From contig NZ_CP098361.1 in NCBI RefSeq assembly GCF_030388245.1, positions 867,001 to 931,000 of the forward strand: 64,000 nt of DNA, written 5' to 3'. The notes beneath the pieces were generated by a model. It worked only from the letters and a program-made list of their open reading frames with translations, was not told the origin of the DNA and made no database searches. The stretch is from Paracoccus sp. TOH (GTDB lineage Bacteria > Pseudomonadota > Alphaproteobacteria > Rhodobacterales > Rhodobacteraceae). Below, piece by piece: positions 31,810 through 42,052 of this stretch; positions within the stretch are counted from its first letter, which is position 1, and each line of letters opens with the position of its first letter. The position numbers and the translations under genes are program-made.

Positions 31810-31866
31810 GGGGGCTTTGCCCCCGCGCGTTCCGCGCTCCCCCAGGGTATTTCGACAACGGTGAAG
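31810..31866 (+). repeat. Dispersed intergenic repeat, copy A (hairpins plus conserved tail)
   Basis: GGGGGC-TTT-GCCCCC hairpin, then a GCGCG/CGCGC palindrome, then CAGGGTATTTCGACAACGG and TGAAG. The same layout recurs at 42937-42996, and the tail in weaker form at 52580-52614. It sits after the stop of a rightward gene and before the end of a leftward one, so it may also terminate transcription. Confidence 0.7.
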
Positions 31867-31978
31867 GGACCGGCGCCGCATGCCGGTCCTGCCCGATTCT
31901 GCAGATGCTCAGCGGGGCTTCCGAGCGCCCGGAACAGGATCCGGGCGGTCTTTCGGCGAGGACGGGCCGGTCCGGGCC

Positions 31979-33145
31979 TTAAAGCTCGCGCGTCAGCGCC
32001 TCGGCGAGATCGGTGCGTTCCCAAGAGAAGCCGCCATCCGCCTCGGGGGTGCGGCCGAAATGGCCATAGGCGGCGGTGCGGCGATAGATCGGCCGGCACA
32101 GGTCCAGATGCTCGCGGATGCCGCGCGGCGTCAGGTCCATGGCGCGGGAGATGGCGCGCTCGATCTCGGTTTCGGGAACCTTGCTGGTGCCGAAGGTGTC
32201 GGCATAGATCGACAGCGGCTTCGCCACGCCGATGGCGTAGGAAAGCTGGATCACGCAGCGCTTGGCGAGCCCCGCCGCCACCACGTTCTTGGCCAGGTAG
32301 CGCGCGGCATAGGCGGCCGAGCGGTCGACCTTGGTCGGATCCTTGCCCGAAAAGGCCCCGCCGCCATGCGGGGCCGCGCCGCCATAGGTGTCGACGATGA
32401 TCTTGCGCCCGGTCAACCCGGCGTCGCCGTCCGGGCCGCCGATGACGAAGGTGCCGGTCGGGTTCACCCACCATTCCGTCTTCTCGGTCAGCCAGCCGGC
32501 GGGCAGCACCTCGCGGATATAGGGCTCGACGATGGCGCGGATGTCGTCCGAACTCTGCGATTCGTCCTTGTGCTGGTGCGAGAGCACCAGGCTGGTGATC
32601 TCGACCGGCTTGCCGTTCTCGTAGCGCAGGCTCAGCTGGGATTTGGCATCCGGGCCCAGCATCGGTTCGGCGCCGGATTTGCGCGCCTCGGCCAGGCGGC
32701 GCAGGATGGCATGGGCATATTGGATCGGCGCCGGCATCAGCTCGGGCGTCTCGTCCACGGCATAGCCGAACATGATGCCTTGGTCGCCGGCGCCGTCGCG
32801 GTCGACGCCCTGGCTGATATGGGCGGATTGCTCGTGCAGGTAGTTGTGGACGTGGCAGGTGTTCCAGTGGAACTTTTCCTGCTCGTAGCCGATGTCGCGG
32901 ATGGTATCGCGGGCGATCTGGGCGATGCGGCCCATGTATTCGCCGAGCTTCTTCTTGTCGCTCAGCCCGATTTCGCCGCCGATGACCACGGTGCCGGTGG
33001 TGGCAAAGGCCTCGCAGGCGACGCGGGCGGCCGGGTCCTCGGCCAGAAGCGCGTCCAGCACCGCGTCCGAGATCTGGTCGCACAATTTGTCGGGGTGACC
33101 CTCGGAGACGGATTCCGAGGTGAACACATAGTCCTGTCTGGCCAT
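31979..33145 (-). CDS. metK: S-adenosylmethionine synthetase
   Basis: Makes SAM from methionine and ATP. It has 388 aa. The N-terminal motif is [20 protein letters not shown], the ATP site [12 protein letters not shown], and the P-loop-like segment [19 protein letters not shown] lies at about 250. The start is ATG 33145. The open frame extends further, but the extension lies within the riboswitch. A promoter and a SAM/SAH-type riboswitch stand immediately upstream, so expression should fall when SAM or SAH is abundant. Confidence 0.97.
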   Translation of the reverse strand: MARQDYVFTSESVSEGHPDKLCDQISDAVLDALLAEDPAARVACEAFATTGTVVIGGEIGLSDKKKLGEYMGRIAQIARDTIRDIGYEQEKFHWNTCHVHNYLHEQSAHISQGVDRDGAGDQGIMFGYAVDETPELMPAPIQYAHAILRRLAEARKSGAEPMLGPDAKSQLSLRYENGKPVEITSLVLSHQHKDESQSSDDIRAIVEPYIREVLPAGWLTEKTEWWVNPTGTFVIGGPDGDAGLTGRKIIVDTYGGAAPHGGGAFSGKDPTKVDRSAAYAARYLAKNVVAAGLAKRCVIQLSYAIGVAKPLSIYADTFGTSKVPETEIERAISRAMDLTPRGIREHLDLCRPIYRRTAAYGHFGRTPEADGGFSWERTDLAEALTREL

Positions 33146-33150
33146 GAAGA

Positions 33151-33193
33151 TGCTCCGTTGAATGACGCCGCCACGCCAGGAAGCCGTTGTGAC
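33151..33193 (-). ncRNA. SAM/SAH riboswitch upstream of metK
   Basis: On the minus strand the leader reads GTCACAACGGCTTCCTGGCG, then a GTGGC segment, and GGAGCA (33151-33156) close before the metK ATG. This is the conserved sequence of the SAM/SAH riboswitch class described in front of metK in Rhodobacterales. The GGAGC block doubles as the ribosome-binding site, and ligand binding would hide it in a pseudoknot and block translation. Recognised from memory; a covariance-model search was not possible. Confidence 0.85.
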
Positions 33194-33205
33194 GGTCAAC
33201 CCGAA

Positions 33206-33234
33206 GCGTTAGTGGAGGCGCCGGTTGCCGTCAA
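33206..33234 (-). promoter_or_regulatory. metK promoter
   Basis: On the minus strand TTGACG (33229-33234), 17-nt spacer, TAACGC (33206-33211). It overlaps the stop codon of lnt. The predicted start (about 33199) lies 6 nt before the conserved riboswitch sequence, which makes a minimal leader. Confidence 0.6.
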
Positions 33235-34796
33235 CCTCGGAGATTGCGGCGCCGTGCCGCAAGCAGCAGGCCGATCGCGGCAAGGCCGAGCGCCGGCCAG
33301 TCGCGCCAGCGCGACCAGGGCGTGGGCGGCAGGGCGCCGGGCAGAGCCGCGTCGATGCGGCCGGTCAGGTTCAGGCCCAGCGTGGCGCGCAACTGTCCGC
33401 GGGCATCGACCACCGCCGAGACGCCGGTATTCGCCGCCCGCAGCAGCGGCAGGCCCGATTCGATGGCGCGCAGCCGCGCCTGCGCCAGGTGCTGCCAGGG
33501 ACCGGAAAGCTGACCGAACCAGGCGTCGTTGGTGACCTGCAGCAGCCAGGCCGGGCGGTCGGCTCTGGTGACCAGGTGCTGCGGGAACACCGCCTCGTAG
33601 CAGATCAGCGGCTGCAGGGGCGGCAGGCCGGGCAGGGTCATGACCTGCGGCCCCGGCCCGGCGGAATAGCCGAAACCGTGCTGCGCGGCGAAAGCGCGGA
33701 TGCCGAACCGGGCCATGACATCGCCCCAGGGCGTGTATTCGCCGAAGGGCACGAGGTGGAACTTGTCATAGACCGGGCCGATGCCGCGGTCCGAAAACGC
33801 GGTCAGGCTGTTGAAATAGCGTTCGCCCTCGGCGCGCTGGATGCCGAGGATCACCGGCGCGCCGGCGAAGCCGGCGATGTCCTGGGCGGCGGTGCCGGAT
33901 TGTTCGAGCAGGAAGTTCACCGCGGTTTCCGGCCAGATCACCGCATCGGGGGCCGGCCGGCCGGGATCGCGGATGGCGGAAAGGTCGAGGAGCCGGCGGA
34001 AGAACACCTCGGACCAATAGGGATCCCATTTCAGCGCCTGGGTGGCGTTGGGCTGGACCAGACGCAGATGCAGGGCGCTGTCGGCGGGCAGTGGCTGGGC
34101 CAGGCGGGCCATGCCGGCGCTCCAGGCCGCGGCGATGGCCAGGGCGGCCAGCAGCGCGCCGGGCAGGGCGGCGCGCGGGCGGTCGGGTCCACCCCGCCAG
34201 AAGGCCAGCGGCAGGGCCGCCGCCAGCATGGTCAGCCCCGAAAGGCCGATCGAGCCGAGCGTCGCGGCCAGCTGGCCGGCCGGGGTGTCGATCCAGACAT
34301 GGCCGGTCAGCGCCCAGGGCAGGCCGGTGAAGATCCAGCCGCGAAGCCAGTCGGAAAATACCATCAGCCCGGCAAAGACCAGCCCCTGCCGGGGAAAGCC
34401 CGGGGCGAGGCGCGCGGCCAGCCAGGCGGGAACCGCCCAGAACAGCGCCCCGCCCGCCGCCATGAAGAACAGCGCAAAGGGGGCCATCCAGCCATAGATC
34501 TCGGGTTCGACGAAGAACGGCTCGACGATCCAGCACATGGCCAGGGCGAAATACCCGAGGCCGGCGGCAAAGCCATGCCAGGCGGCGGCGCGGCCGCCTC
34601 CGGCGCGGCCGATCTGCCAGCAGAGTCCGGCAAGCGCCAGAACCGTCAGAAACCATAGATTCCAGGGCGCCTGTCCCAGTGCCGCCAGCGTCCCCAGTGC
34701 CAGATCCAGCGCGAGCGCCGCCCAGGACGGGCGCCGCCTTTGCAAGGGCGCCCGCGATAGCTGCCGCGTTGGTCCTGGAAAGACCGGCGAGACCAT
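33231..34796 (-). CDS. lnt: Apolipoprotein N-acyltransferase
   Basis: Last step of lipoprotein maturation, in the inner membrane. It has 521 aa. The N-terminal half has about six hydrophobic helices. The C-terminal nitrilase domain has the triad Glu in IWPETAVNF, Lys in YDKFHLVPFGEY and Cys in ICYEAVFP. The start follows the DEAD-box helicase stop by 9 nt, so the two share a transcript. A variable basic segment (residues 1-25) precedes the first helix; an internal start is possible but no better site is seen. Confidence 0.95.
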   Translation of the reverse strand: MVSPVFPGPTRQLSRAPLQRRRPSWAALALDLALGTLAALGQAPWNLWFLTVLALAGLCWQIGRAGGGRAAAWHGFAAGLGYFALAMCWIVEPFFVEPEIYGWMAPFALFFMAAGGALFWAVPAWLAARLAPGFPRQGLVFAGLMVFSDWLRGWIFTGLPWALTGHVWIDTPAGQLAATLGSIGLSGLTMLAAALPLAFWRGGPDRPRAALPGALLAALAIAAAWSAGMARLAQPLPADSALHLRLVQPNATQALKWDPYWSEVFFRRLLDLSAIRDPGRPAPDAVIWPETAVNFLLEQSGTAAQDIAGFAGAPVILGIQRAEGERYFNSLTAFSDRGIGPVYDKFHLVPFGEYTPWGDVMARFGIRAFAAQHGFGYSAGPGPQVMTLPGLPPLQPLICYEAVFPQHLVTRADRPAWLLQVTNDAWFGQLSGPWQHLAQARLRAIESGLPLLRAANTGVSAVVDARGQLRATLGLNLTGRIDAALPGALPPTPWSRWRDWPALGLAAIGLLLAARRRNLRG

Positions 34797-34805
34797 GCGG
34801 CCGGC

Positions 34806-36947
34806 TCAGGCCTCGGCGGTGCTGTCGTCCGGGCTGCCGGCAGCCTCGGGTTGGGTCGCATCGCTGCCGGCTTCGGCCGGCGTCGCCTCGGCTTCGGCCT
34901 GGGCGACGGCCTTGGGCTTGCGCGGCGCGCGGGGCTTGGCCGGTGTCCTTGCCGTTCTGCGGGCGGGCTTCGCGGCCGGCTCGGTCTCGGCCGGCGTCTC
35001 GGCCGCGAGTTCCGCAGGCTCTGCGGGCGCGGCTTGGACCGGTTCGACCTTCGGAGCACGCGGCTTGCGCTTGCGCACGGGCTTGGCCGGGGCGGCCGGC
35101 TCGGCCGCTTCGGCCGGTGCCGCCGTCTCGGGGCCTGCTTCCGGTTCCGCCGGCGGCTGCGTTTCGGGTTGCGTTTCGGGCTGCGTTCCGGTCGGCGCCT
35201 CGGGCGCGGCTTCGGCGGTCGGCTTGGCCTTGCGGCTGCGCGAGCGCTTGGGCTTTTCTACCGCGGCGGGCGCGTCCGCGGCCGGGCTTTCGGCGGCAGA
35301 AGCGTCAGAGGCCGCCGTTTCCGTGGCGCGGCTTTCCGCCGCCGGGCTTTCCGTCACCGGCGTCGGCGCGACCGGCGCTTCGGCGGCGGGCTCGGCTGCC
35401 GGCCGCAGATCGGCCTGCTCGGTGATCTCCTCGGCGGGTTCGGTGAAGCCGGGGCGGAAGGTGCGGGTCAGGAATTCCGGCACATGGTCGCCCATGCCCA
35501 TCACCGGATGGCGGTCGCCGCGGCGATCCTCGCGCCGGTCATGACGGTCATGACGGTCGTGGCCGCGCTCGCCATGGCGTTCGCGCCGGTCTTCGCGGCG
35601 TTGCTCGTCGCGCGCCGGGCGGTCGTGCCGGCGCTCGGCGGTTTCCGCCGGCTTCGCCTCGGCACGGGGCTCGGGGGCAGGAGCGCGCTGCTCGCTGTCG
35701 TCGCGGCGGCCGCGGCGATCACGGTCGCGGCCGCGTTCGCGGCGCCCGCTCTCGCGCGCCGGGCGCGGCGCGTCCTGGGCGGCCGAGGAAAGGGTGAAGC
35801 CCTCGGGCACCGCGGCGCGTGGCAGGCTTTGCTTGACCAGCGATTCGATGGCGCCGAGATATTTCTCGTCCGCCGGCGTGGCGATCGAGATCGCGGTGCC
35901 CTGGCGACCGGCGCGGCCGGTGCGGCCGATGCGGTGGACGTAATCCTCGGCATGGCTGGGCAGGTCGAAGTTGAAGACATGGCTGACCGCCGGGATGTCG
36001 AGCCCGCGCGCCGCCACGTCCGAGGCGATGAGGAAGCGCAGCGTCCCTTCGCGGAAGCCGTCCAGCGTCGCCATGCGGTGGCGCTGGTCCAGGTCGCCGT
36101 GGATCGGCGCGGCGTCGAAGCCATGCGCCTTGAGCGACTTGGCGACGATGTCCACCTCGGTCTTGCGGTTGCAGAAGATGATGGCGTTCTTCAGCCCCTC
36201 GCCCTCGGCCCGGATCAGGGCGCGCAGCAATTCGCGTTTCTGCTTGGCGGTCTGGTCGCGGCGGGTGGGGGTGATCTCGATCAGCTTCTGGGTGATGGTC
36301 TCGCTGGTGGTGGCCTGGCGGGCGACCTCGATGCGCTCGGGCGCGTGCAGGAAGGTGTCGGTGATGCGTTCGATTTCCGGGGCCATGGTAGCGCTGAAGA
36401 ACAGCGTCTGCCGGGTGAAGGGCGTCAGCTGGAAGATACGCTCGATATCGGGGATGAAGCCCATGTCGAGCATCCGGTCGGCCTCATCGACCACCATGAT
36501 CTGCACGCCGGTCAGCAGGAGCTTGCCGCGCTCGAAATGGTCCAGCAGCCGGCCGGGCGTGGCGATCAGCACATCGACGCCGCGGTCGATCAGCTTGTCC
36601 TGTTCGCCGAAGCTGACGCCGCCGATCAAGAGCGCCTTGGTCAGCCGGGTATGCTTGGCATAGATGTCGAAGTTCTCGGCCACCTGGGCGGCCAGTTCGC
36701 GGGTCGGGCACAGCACCAGCGAACGCGGCATCCGGGCGCGGGCGCGGCCGCGGCCCAGCAGGGTGATCATCGGCAGGGTGAAGCTGGCGGTCTTGCCGGT
36801 GCCGGTCTGGGCGATGCCCAGCACGTCGCGGCCTTCCAGCGCCGGGGGAATCGCCCCGGCCTGGATCGGGGTCGGGGTTTCGTACCCCGCCTCGGCGATG
36901 GCTTTCAGAACCTTGGGGTCCAGCTTCAGATCGGAAAATTTGGTCAT
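34806..36947 (-). CDS. rhlE: DEAD-box RNA helicase (RhlE-like) with long Ala/Pro/Glu-rich tail
   Basis: ATP-dependent RNA helicase for ribosome assembly or RNA decay. It has 713 aa. The core spans about residues 1-380: Q motif (TPIQAG), Walker [15 protein letters not shown], the [12 protein letters not shown] box, SAT, then [11 protein letters not shown] and [10 protein letters not shown]. After a basic Arg/Asp/His-rich stretch (about 400-470) the last 240 residues are low-complexity Ala/Pro/Glu/Thr with Lys/Arg patches, probably disordered and RNA-binding. Such tails vary freely between relatives. It is divergent from argS. The 280-bp gap between them shows no further gene. Confidence 0.93.
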   Translation of the reverse strand: MTKFSDLKLDPKVLKAIAEAGYETPTPIQAGAIPPALEGRDVLGIAQTGTGKTASFTLPMITLLGRGRARARMPRSLVLCPTRELAAQVAENFDIYAKHTRLTKALLIGGVSFGEQDKLIDRGVDVLIATPGRLLDHFERGKLLLTGVQIMVVDEADRMLDMGFIPDIERIFQLTPFTRQTLFFSATMAPEIERITDTFLHAPERIEVARQATTSETITQKLIEITPTRRDQTAKQKRELLRALIRAEGEGLKNAIIFCNRKTEVDIVAKSLKAHGFDAAPIHGDLDQRHRMATLDGFREGTLRFLIASDVAARGLDIPAVSHVFNFDLPSHAEDYVHRIGRTGRAGRQGTAISIATPADEKYLGAIESLVKQSLPRAAVPEGFTLSSAAQDAPRPARESGRRERGRDRDRRGRRDDSEQRAPAPEPRAEAKPAETAERRHDRPARDEQRREDRRERHGERGHDRHDRHDRREDRRGDRHPVMGMGDHVPEFLTRTFRPGFTEPAEEITEQADLRPAAEPAAEAPVAPTPVTESPAAESRATETAASDASAAESPAADAPAAVEKPKRSRSRKAKPTAEAAPEAPTGTQPETQPETQPPAEPEAGPETAAPAEAAEPAAPAKPVRKRKPRAPKVEPVQAAPAEPAELAAETPAETEPAAKPARRTARTPAKPRAPRKPKAVAQAEAEATPAEAGSDATQPEAAGSPDDSTAEA

Positions 36948-37228
36948 TCAGGGCTTTCGTATCAATGCGCGGAACCAGCCCGCGCCGTGCTTGCGTCCAT
37001 CGCCGCCCGTCCCGGAGACCGGGGTTTCGCGGCGGTTCGGGACGCAATTTCCGCACGCCCCTCGCCTTGCCTGCCGGATGCAGACAGCGCGGACCTAGCC
37101 GAAAACCCGGTCTGCGTCAATCTGATGCGCGGTTTTCGCGCAGCAGGGTCGATTTGCCTGGCGTCGCGGCGCGGTTGACGGCCCCCTTGGGCAGGCGCTA
37201 TCCCGACGCGATCTTACGGATGGAAGCC

Positions 37229-38974
37229 ATGAACCTATTCTCGGATATCCGCGCGCTGGTCCTCGATGCGCTGGCGCAGATGGAGCAGGCGGGCGAGTTG
37301 CCCGCGGGCCTCGACACCGCCCATGTGACGGTCGAGCCGCCGCGGGACGCCGCGCATGGCGACATGGCGACCAATGCCGCGATGGTGCTGGCCAAGCCCG
37401 CCGCCAAAAAGCCGCGCGACATCGCCGAGGCCCTGGCGGCGCGGCTGGCCGCCGACCCGCGCATCACCTCGGCCGAGGTGGCGGGGCCTGGCTTCCTGAA
37501 CCTGCGACTCTCCCCGGCCGAATGGCAGGCCGTCGTGCGTGCGGCGCTGGCCGAGGGCGCGGATTACGGCCGTTCGGACATGGGCCGGGACCGCAAGATC
37601 AACGTGGAATTCGTCAGCGCCAACCCGACGGGGCCGATGCATGTTGGCCATACGCGCGGCGCGGTCTTCGGCGACGCGCTGGCGGCGCTTCTGGATTTCT
37701 CGGGCCATGCCGTCACCCGCGAATATTATATCAACGACGGCGGCGCGCAGGTCGATGTGCTGGCGCGCTCCGCCTATGAACGTTATCGCGAGGCCAATGG
37801 GCTGGAGCCCAAGATCCGCGAGGGGCTCTATCCCGGCGACTATCTGATCCCGGTGGGCGAGGCGCTGAAGGCGGAATACGGCACCCGGCTGCTGGACCGG
37901 CCGGAAAGCGAATGGCTGGCCGAGATCCGCAGCTTCGCCACTGAGGCGATGATGGAGATGATCCGCGCCGACCTGGCGCTGCTCAACGTCCACATGGACG
38001 TGTTTTCCAGCGAGAAGGCGCTTTACGGCACCGGCCGCATCGAAGCCGCCATCGAGCGCCTGCGCCAGCAGGGGCTGATCTACGAGGGGGTGCTGGAGCC
38101 GCCCAAGGGCAAGACCCCCGAGGATTGGGAACCGCGCGAGCAGACGCTGTTCCGTTCGACCGCGCATGGTGACGACGTCGACCGGCCGGTGAAGAAGTCG
38201 GACGGCTCCTGGACCTATTTCGCCCCCGACATCGCCTATCACTGGGACAAGATCGACCGCGGCTTCGACGAGCTGATCGACGTGTTCGGCGCCGACCATG
38301 GCGGCTATGTCAAGCGGATGCAGGCGGCGGTCCGGGCGCTGTCGGACGGCCGGGTGCCGCTGGACGTGAAGTTGATCCAGCTGGTCAAGCTGTTCAAGAA
38401 CGGCGAGCCCTTCAAGATGTCCAAGCGCGCCGGCACCTTCGTCACCCTGCGCGACGTGGTCGAGCAGGCGGGCGCCGACGTGACCCGTTTCCACATGCTG
38501 ACGCGCAAGAACGACGCGGCGCTGGATTTCGACTTCGACAAGGTGCTGGAACAATCCAAGGACAATCCGGTCTGGTACGTGCAATATGCCAGCGCCCGGA
38601 TCAACTCGGTGCTGGGCAAGGCGGCGGGGCAGGGCGTCGACGTTTCGGATACGGCGCTGGCCGGGGCCGATCTGGCGCAGCTTTCGCATCCGGCCGAGCT
38701 GGAACTGGCCCGGAAAGTTGCAGAATGGCCACGCACCGTGGAAATCGCCGCCCGCGCGCATGAACCGCACCGGATCGCGTTTTTCCTCTATGACATCGCC
38801 TCGGACCTGCATTCGCTGTGGAACCGTGGCAATGACGAGCCGGGGCTGCGCTTCCTGCAAGAGGGCGATGCGGCGGCCACGGCGGCGAAAATCGCCCTCG
38901 TGCGGTCCGTCGGCGTTGTCATTTCGGCCGGTCTTGGTATCTTGGGGGTGACTCCGGCCAAGGAAATGCGCTGA
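37229..38974 (+). CDS. argS: Arginyl-tRNA synthetase
   Basis: Class I synthetase, 581 aa. The Arg-N additional domain covers about 1-90. The HIGH-type motif is HVGHTRG at about 137, and the KMSKS-type motif is KMSKR at about 396. The anticodon-binding domain with DALR fold is at the C-terminus ([17 protein letters not shown]). I took the start [11 protein letters not shown] because relatives begin there; an ATG three codons up (37220) is open. A SPOR-domain gene follows after 68 nt and may be co-transcribed. Confidence 0.97.
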   Translation: MNLFSDIRALVLDALAQMEQAGELPAGLDTAHVTVEPPRDAAHGDMATNAAMVLAKPAAKKPRDIAEALAARLAADPRITSAEVAGPGFLNLRLSPAEWQAVVRAALAEGADYGRSDMGRDRKINVEFVSANPTGPMHVGHTRGAVFGDALAALLDFSGHAVTREYYINDGGAQVDVLARSAYERYREANGLEPKIREGLYPGDYLIPVGEALKAEYGTRLLDRPESEWLAEIRSFATEAMMEMIRADLALLNVHMDVFSSEKALYGTGRIEAAIERLRQQGLIYEGVLEPPKGKTPEDWEPREQTLFRSTAHGDDVDRPVKKSDGSWTYFAPDIAYHWDKIDRGFDELIDVFGADHGGYVKRMQAAVRALSDGRVPLDVKLIQLVKLFKNGEPFKMSKRAGTFVTLRDVVEQAGADVTRFHMLTRKNDAALDFDFDKVLEQSKDNPVWYVQYASARINSVLGKAAGQGVDVSDTALAGADLAQLSHPAELELARKVAEWPRTVEIAARAHEPHRIAFFLYDIASDLHSLWNRGNDEPGLRFLQEGDAAATAAKIALVRSVGVVISAGLGILGVTPAKEMR

Positions 38975-39042
38975 AAAACGGTGCCCTGCCGGGGACGAGC
39001 AGATAAACGAGCAGCGTCGGAACAACCGGCAGGCAGGCAGGA

Positions 39043-40182
39043 ATGACGGTAGTAGATTTCCGCTCCTCGGGCGGGTTTGAAGGGGCGCAGCCGGGCAGGC
39101 TGGCGCATGATTATCCCCATGCCGACGGCCAGCAGGGGTATCGGGACGACTGGCAAGAGGAAGGCTGGGACGACCACCACTATGACGCCCATGCCGAGCC
39201 GCTGGCCGAATCGCCTTCGCTTCTGGGGCGGCTGTCGCGACTGACGCATTACCTGGGCGCGCTGGTCTCGGTCGGGCTGATCGTGATCCTGGCGGTCTGG
39301 GGCTTCAAGCTGGTGGTGCGCGACGTTTCGGGCGTGCCGGTGATCCGCGCCATCGAGGGCGAGGCCCGCACCGCCCCCGACAATCCGGGCGGCGAGCTGA
39401 CCGAACGCACCGGCCTGGCGGTGAACACCGTTGCTGCCGGCGAAGAGCCGGTTCCCGTCGATCGCGTCGCCATCGCCCCCGCAACCACGCCGCTGACCGA
39501 GCAGGATCTGCCGATGGGCGAATTCGGCGCTACCGCGCAGGCACCCTCGCACCCGGTCGAGCTGCCGTTGGCCGAGGACACCGCCCGTGTCATCGCCCGC
39601 CCCGATGGCGAACCCGCGCCCAACGCAGTCGAGAACGCCGTGATTTCGGATGCCCCGGCCGCCGAGGCGCCGGTGAACGAGGTGGTGACCGATCTGGCCG
39701 GCAACGAGACCCGCGACGTGGCGATCTCCAACGCCCTGGCCGAGGCGGGCGCCGCGCCCGCCGCCGGTATCATCGCGCAATCGGCACGGCCGGCGCCGCG
39801 CCCGCGTCGCGTCGCCGCCGCCCCCGTCGTCGCCAGCGATGCCGCGCCGAGTCCGGCCGCTGCCGCTGCCGAAAGCCGCCCGGCCGAGGCCCCGGCCCCG
39901 GCTCCGGCTTCCGCCCCCGCGCAGGTCGCCTCGGGCGTCTCGCTGGTGCAGATCGGCGCCTTCGACAGCGACTCGCTGGCCCAGGGCGAATGGAACCGCG
40001 TTTCGGGCAAGTTCGGCGCGCTTTTCTCGGGCAAGTCGATGGTGGTGCAGGAGCACAAGGCCAATGGCCGCACCTTCTGGCGCCTGCGCGCCGCCGGCTT
40101 CGCTTCGAAGGACGAAGCCCGCCGGTTCTGCGCGGCGCTGATCGCCGAAGGGGTGGACTGCATCCCCGCCACCGCGAAATGA
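39043..40182 (+). CDS. SPOR-domain membrane protein
   Basis: 379 aa. An acidic cytoplasmic N-terminus of about 65 residues is followed by one membrane helix at about 71-90 (LGALVSVGLIVILAVWGF). A long Ala/Pro/Glu linker leads to a C-terminal SPOR domain (about 300-379; VSLVQIGAFDSDSLAQGEWN). SPOR domains bind denuded glycan strands at the division site, so the protein should be at the septum. nagZ starts 10 nt later, which links two peptidoglycan-related genes in one unit. Confidence 0.9.
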   Translation: MTVVDFRSSGGFEGAQPGRLAHDYPHADGQQGYRDDWQEEGWDDHHYDAHAEPLAESPSLLGRLSRLTHYLGALVSVGLIVILAVWGFKLVVRDVSGVPVIRAIEGEARTAPDNPGGELTERTGLAVNTVAAGEEPVPVDRVAIAPATTPLTEQDLPMGEFGATAQAPSHPVELPLAEDTARVIARPDGEPAPNAVENAVISDAPAAEAPVNEVVTDLAGNETRDVAISNALAEAGAAPAAGIIAQSARPAPRPRRVAAAPVVASDAAPSPAAAAAESRPAEAPAPAPASAPAQVASGVSLVQIGAFDSDSLAQGEWNRVSGKFGALFSGKSMVVQEHKANGRTFWRLRAAGFASKDEARRFCAALIAEGVDCIPATAK

Positions 40183-40192
40183 GCCGCTGGAG

Positions 40193-41179
40193 ATGACCGG
40201 CGCCACCATCCTTGGCGGTATCGCCGGCCCGGAACTGAGCCGGGCCGAGCGTGATTTTTTCCGCGCCGCCGATCCCTGGGGCTTCATCCTGTTCGCGCGC
40301 AATGTCGACACGCCGGACCGCCTGCGCCGGCTGACCCAGGCGCTGCGCGAAGCGGTGGGCCGCGATGCCCCGGTGCTGATCGACCAGGAGGGCGGACGCG
40401 TGCAGCGGATGCGGGCGCCGCACTGGACCGACTGGCCGGCGCCGCTGGATCAGGCCGGGCGCGGCGAGCGGGCGATCTGGCTGCACCATCACCTGCTGGC
40501 CCAGGAATTGCGCGCCGTCGGCATCGACGCCGATTGCGCCCCGGTGCTCGACCTCGCCCGCGACGAGACGCATCCCTTTCTGAAGAATCGCTGCCTCGGT
40601 GCGGATGCCGATACCGTGATCCGCTTGGGCCGCGCCGCCGCGCAGGCGATGCTGGCGGCCGGGGTGCTGCCCGTGGTCAAGCACATGCCGGGCCATGGCC
40701 GGGCACGGGTGGACAGCCACAAGGACCTGCCGGTGGTCGAGGCCGCGCTGGACGAGCTGCGCGCCACGGATTTCGCCCCGTTCCGGGCGCTGGCCGACCT
40801 GCCGATGGCGATGACCGCGCATATCCGCTTTACCGCCATTGACGATGCGCCCGCCACCGCCTCGGCCGCGGTGATCGACCTGATTCGCCGCGAGATCGGC
40901 TTTCACGGGCTGCTGATGTCCGACGACATCGGCATGCAGGCGCTGTCAGGCAGCCCGGCCGAGCGCGCAGCCGCCACCATCGCCGCCGGCTGCGACCTGG
41001 TGCTGTCCTGCAACGAGACGCCGGCGCAGATGGAAGAGATCGTGGCCGCGGCCGGCACCATGTCGCCGCGCGCCCGGGAGCGGGCGGAAGCGGCGTTGGC
41101 CTTGCGCCGGGCGCCTCTGGTCGGGGATACCGCCGCGCTGCGGGCCGAACTGACGGCGCTTGGCGGGCTGGCGGCCTGA
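40193..41179 (+). CDS. nagZ: beta-N-acetylhexosaminidase
   Basis: Cytoplasmic family-3 glycosidase that removes GlcNAc from anhydro-muropeptides in cell-wall recycling. It has 328 aa. The catalytic His-Asp loop is KHMPGHGRARVDSHKDLP at about 162-179, and the nucleophile Asp is in LMSDDIGM at about 241. It lies after the SPOR gene and before scpA, a common order in Rhodobacteraceae. Confidence 0.95.
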   Translation: MTGATILGGIAGPELSRAERDFFRAADPWGFILFARNVDTPDRLRRLTQALREAVGRDAPVLIDQEGGRVQRMRAPHWTDWPAPLDQAGRGERAIWLHHHLLAQELRAVGIDADCAPVLDLARDETHPFLKNRCLGADADTVIRLGRAAAQAMLAAGVLPVVKHMPGHGRARVDSHKDLPVVEAALDELRATDFAPFRALADLPMAMTAHIRFTAIDDAPATASAAVIDLIRREIGFHGLLMSDDIGMQALSGSPAERAAATIAAGCDLVLSCNETPAQMEEIVAAAGTMSPRARERAEAALALRRAPLVGDTAALRAELTALGGLAA

Positions 41180-41200
41180 TCGGTTGACTAAACCCGGCCC

Positions 41201-42052
41201 ATGACGGATTCTGCGCGCACCCTCTTGCCCGGAAGCGTCATGACCAAGGTGCCCTATCTGACCCCCGTGCCGGACCGCGAACCGGGGCCCGCGCCGCAGC
41301 CGGTGTCCGAGCGTCGCGCCGAGGAGGTTCTGGTCGTCGACGTCTCGGGTTTCGAGGGGCCGTTGGACCTGCTGCTGACGCTGTCGCGCACGCAGAAGGT
41401 CGATCTGATGCAGATTTCGGTGCTGGACCTCGCCGACCAGTATCTTGCCTTCGTCGAGGAGGCGCGGGCGCTGCGCATCGAGCTAGCGGCGGATTACCTG
41501 GTCATGGCGGCCTGGCTCGCCTATCTGAAATCGCGCCTGCTGTTGCCGCCGGACTCCGAGGCCGAAGGGCCCTCGGCCGAGGAACTGGCCGCGCATCTGG
41601 CCTTCCAGCTCGAGCGGCTGAACGCCATGCGCGAGGCGGCGGCGCGGCTGATGGCCCGCGACCGGTTGGGCCAGGACCGTTTCCCGCGCGGCGCGCCGGA
41701 AACCGTGGCCCGCCAGCGCCAGGTCGCCTGGCAGGCCGGGCTGATCGACCTGATGCGCGCCTATGCCCGGCTGCGCACCCGCGACGAGTTCCGGCCCTAC
41801 GCCTTTGATCGCCGCGATGTCTTCACCATGGAGCAGGCGCTGGACCGGGTGCGCGGGCTGATCGGCTTCGCCGGCGACTGGACCGCGCTTTCCACCTTTC
41901 TGCCCGACGGTTGGGAGGCCGATCCGCAGCGCCGCCGCTCGGCCACCGCGGCGACCTTCGCCGCCACGCTGGAACTGGCGCGGCAGGGCGCGGTCGAGAT
42001 CGCCCAGGCCGGCACCTTCGCCCCCATCACCATCCGCAGGCGCCCGCAATGA
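41201..42052 (+). CDS. scpA: Chromosome segregation and condensation protein ScpA
   Basis: Kleisin subunit of the SMC complex. It has 283 aa from this start; the ATG at 41240, behind GGAAG, is an alternative giving 270 aa. The kleisin N-terminal signature is FEGPLDLLLTLSRTQKVDL (about 51-69), followed by LADQYLAFVEEA and ADYLVMAAWLAYLKSRLLLP. Its stop overlaps the scpB start as ATGA. Confidence 0.95.
   Translation: MTDSARTLLPGSVMTKVPYLTPVPDREPGPAPQPVSERRAEEVLVVDVSGFEGPLDLLLTLSRTQKVDLMQISVLDLADQYLAFVEEARALRIELAADYLVMAAWLAYLKSRLLLPPDSEAEGPSAEELAAHLAFQLERLNAMREAAARLMARDRLGQDRFPRGAPETVARQRQVAWQAGLIDLMRAYARLRTRDEFRPYAFDRRDVFTMEQALDRVRGLIGFAGDWTALSTFLPDGWEADPQRRRSATAATFAATLELARQGAVEIAQAGTFAPITIRRRPQ

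Noticed and set aside
34851..37178. Long rightward open frame opposite the DEAD-box helicase
   Set aside because: Antisense of a clear helicase with all motifs; composition is Gly/Arg repeats typical of shadow frames.
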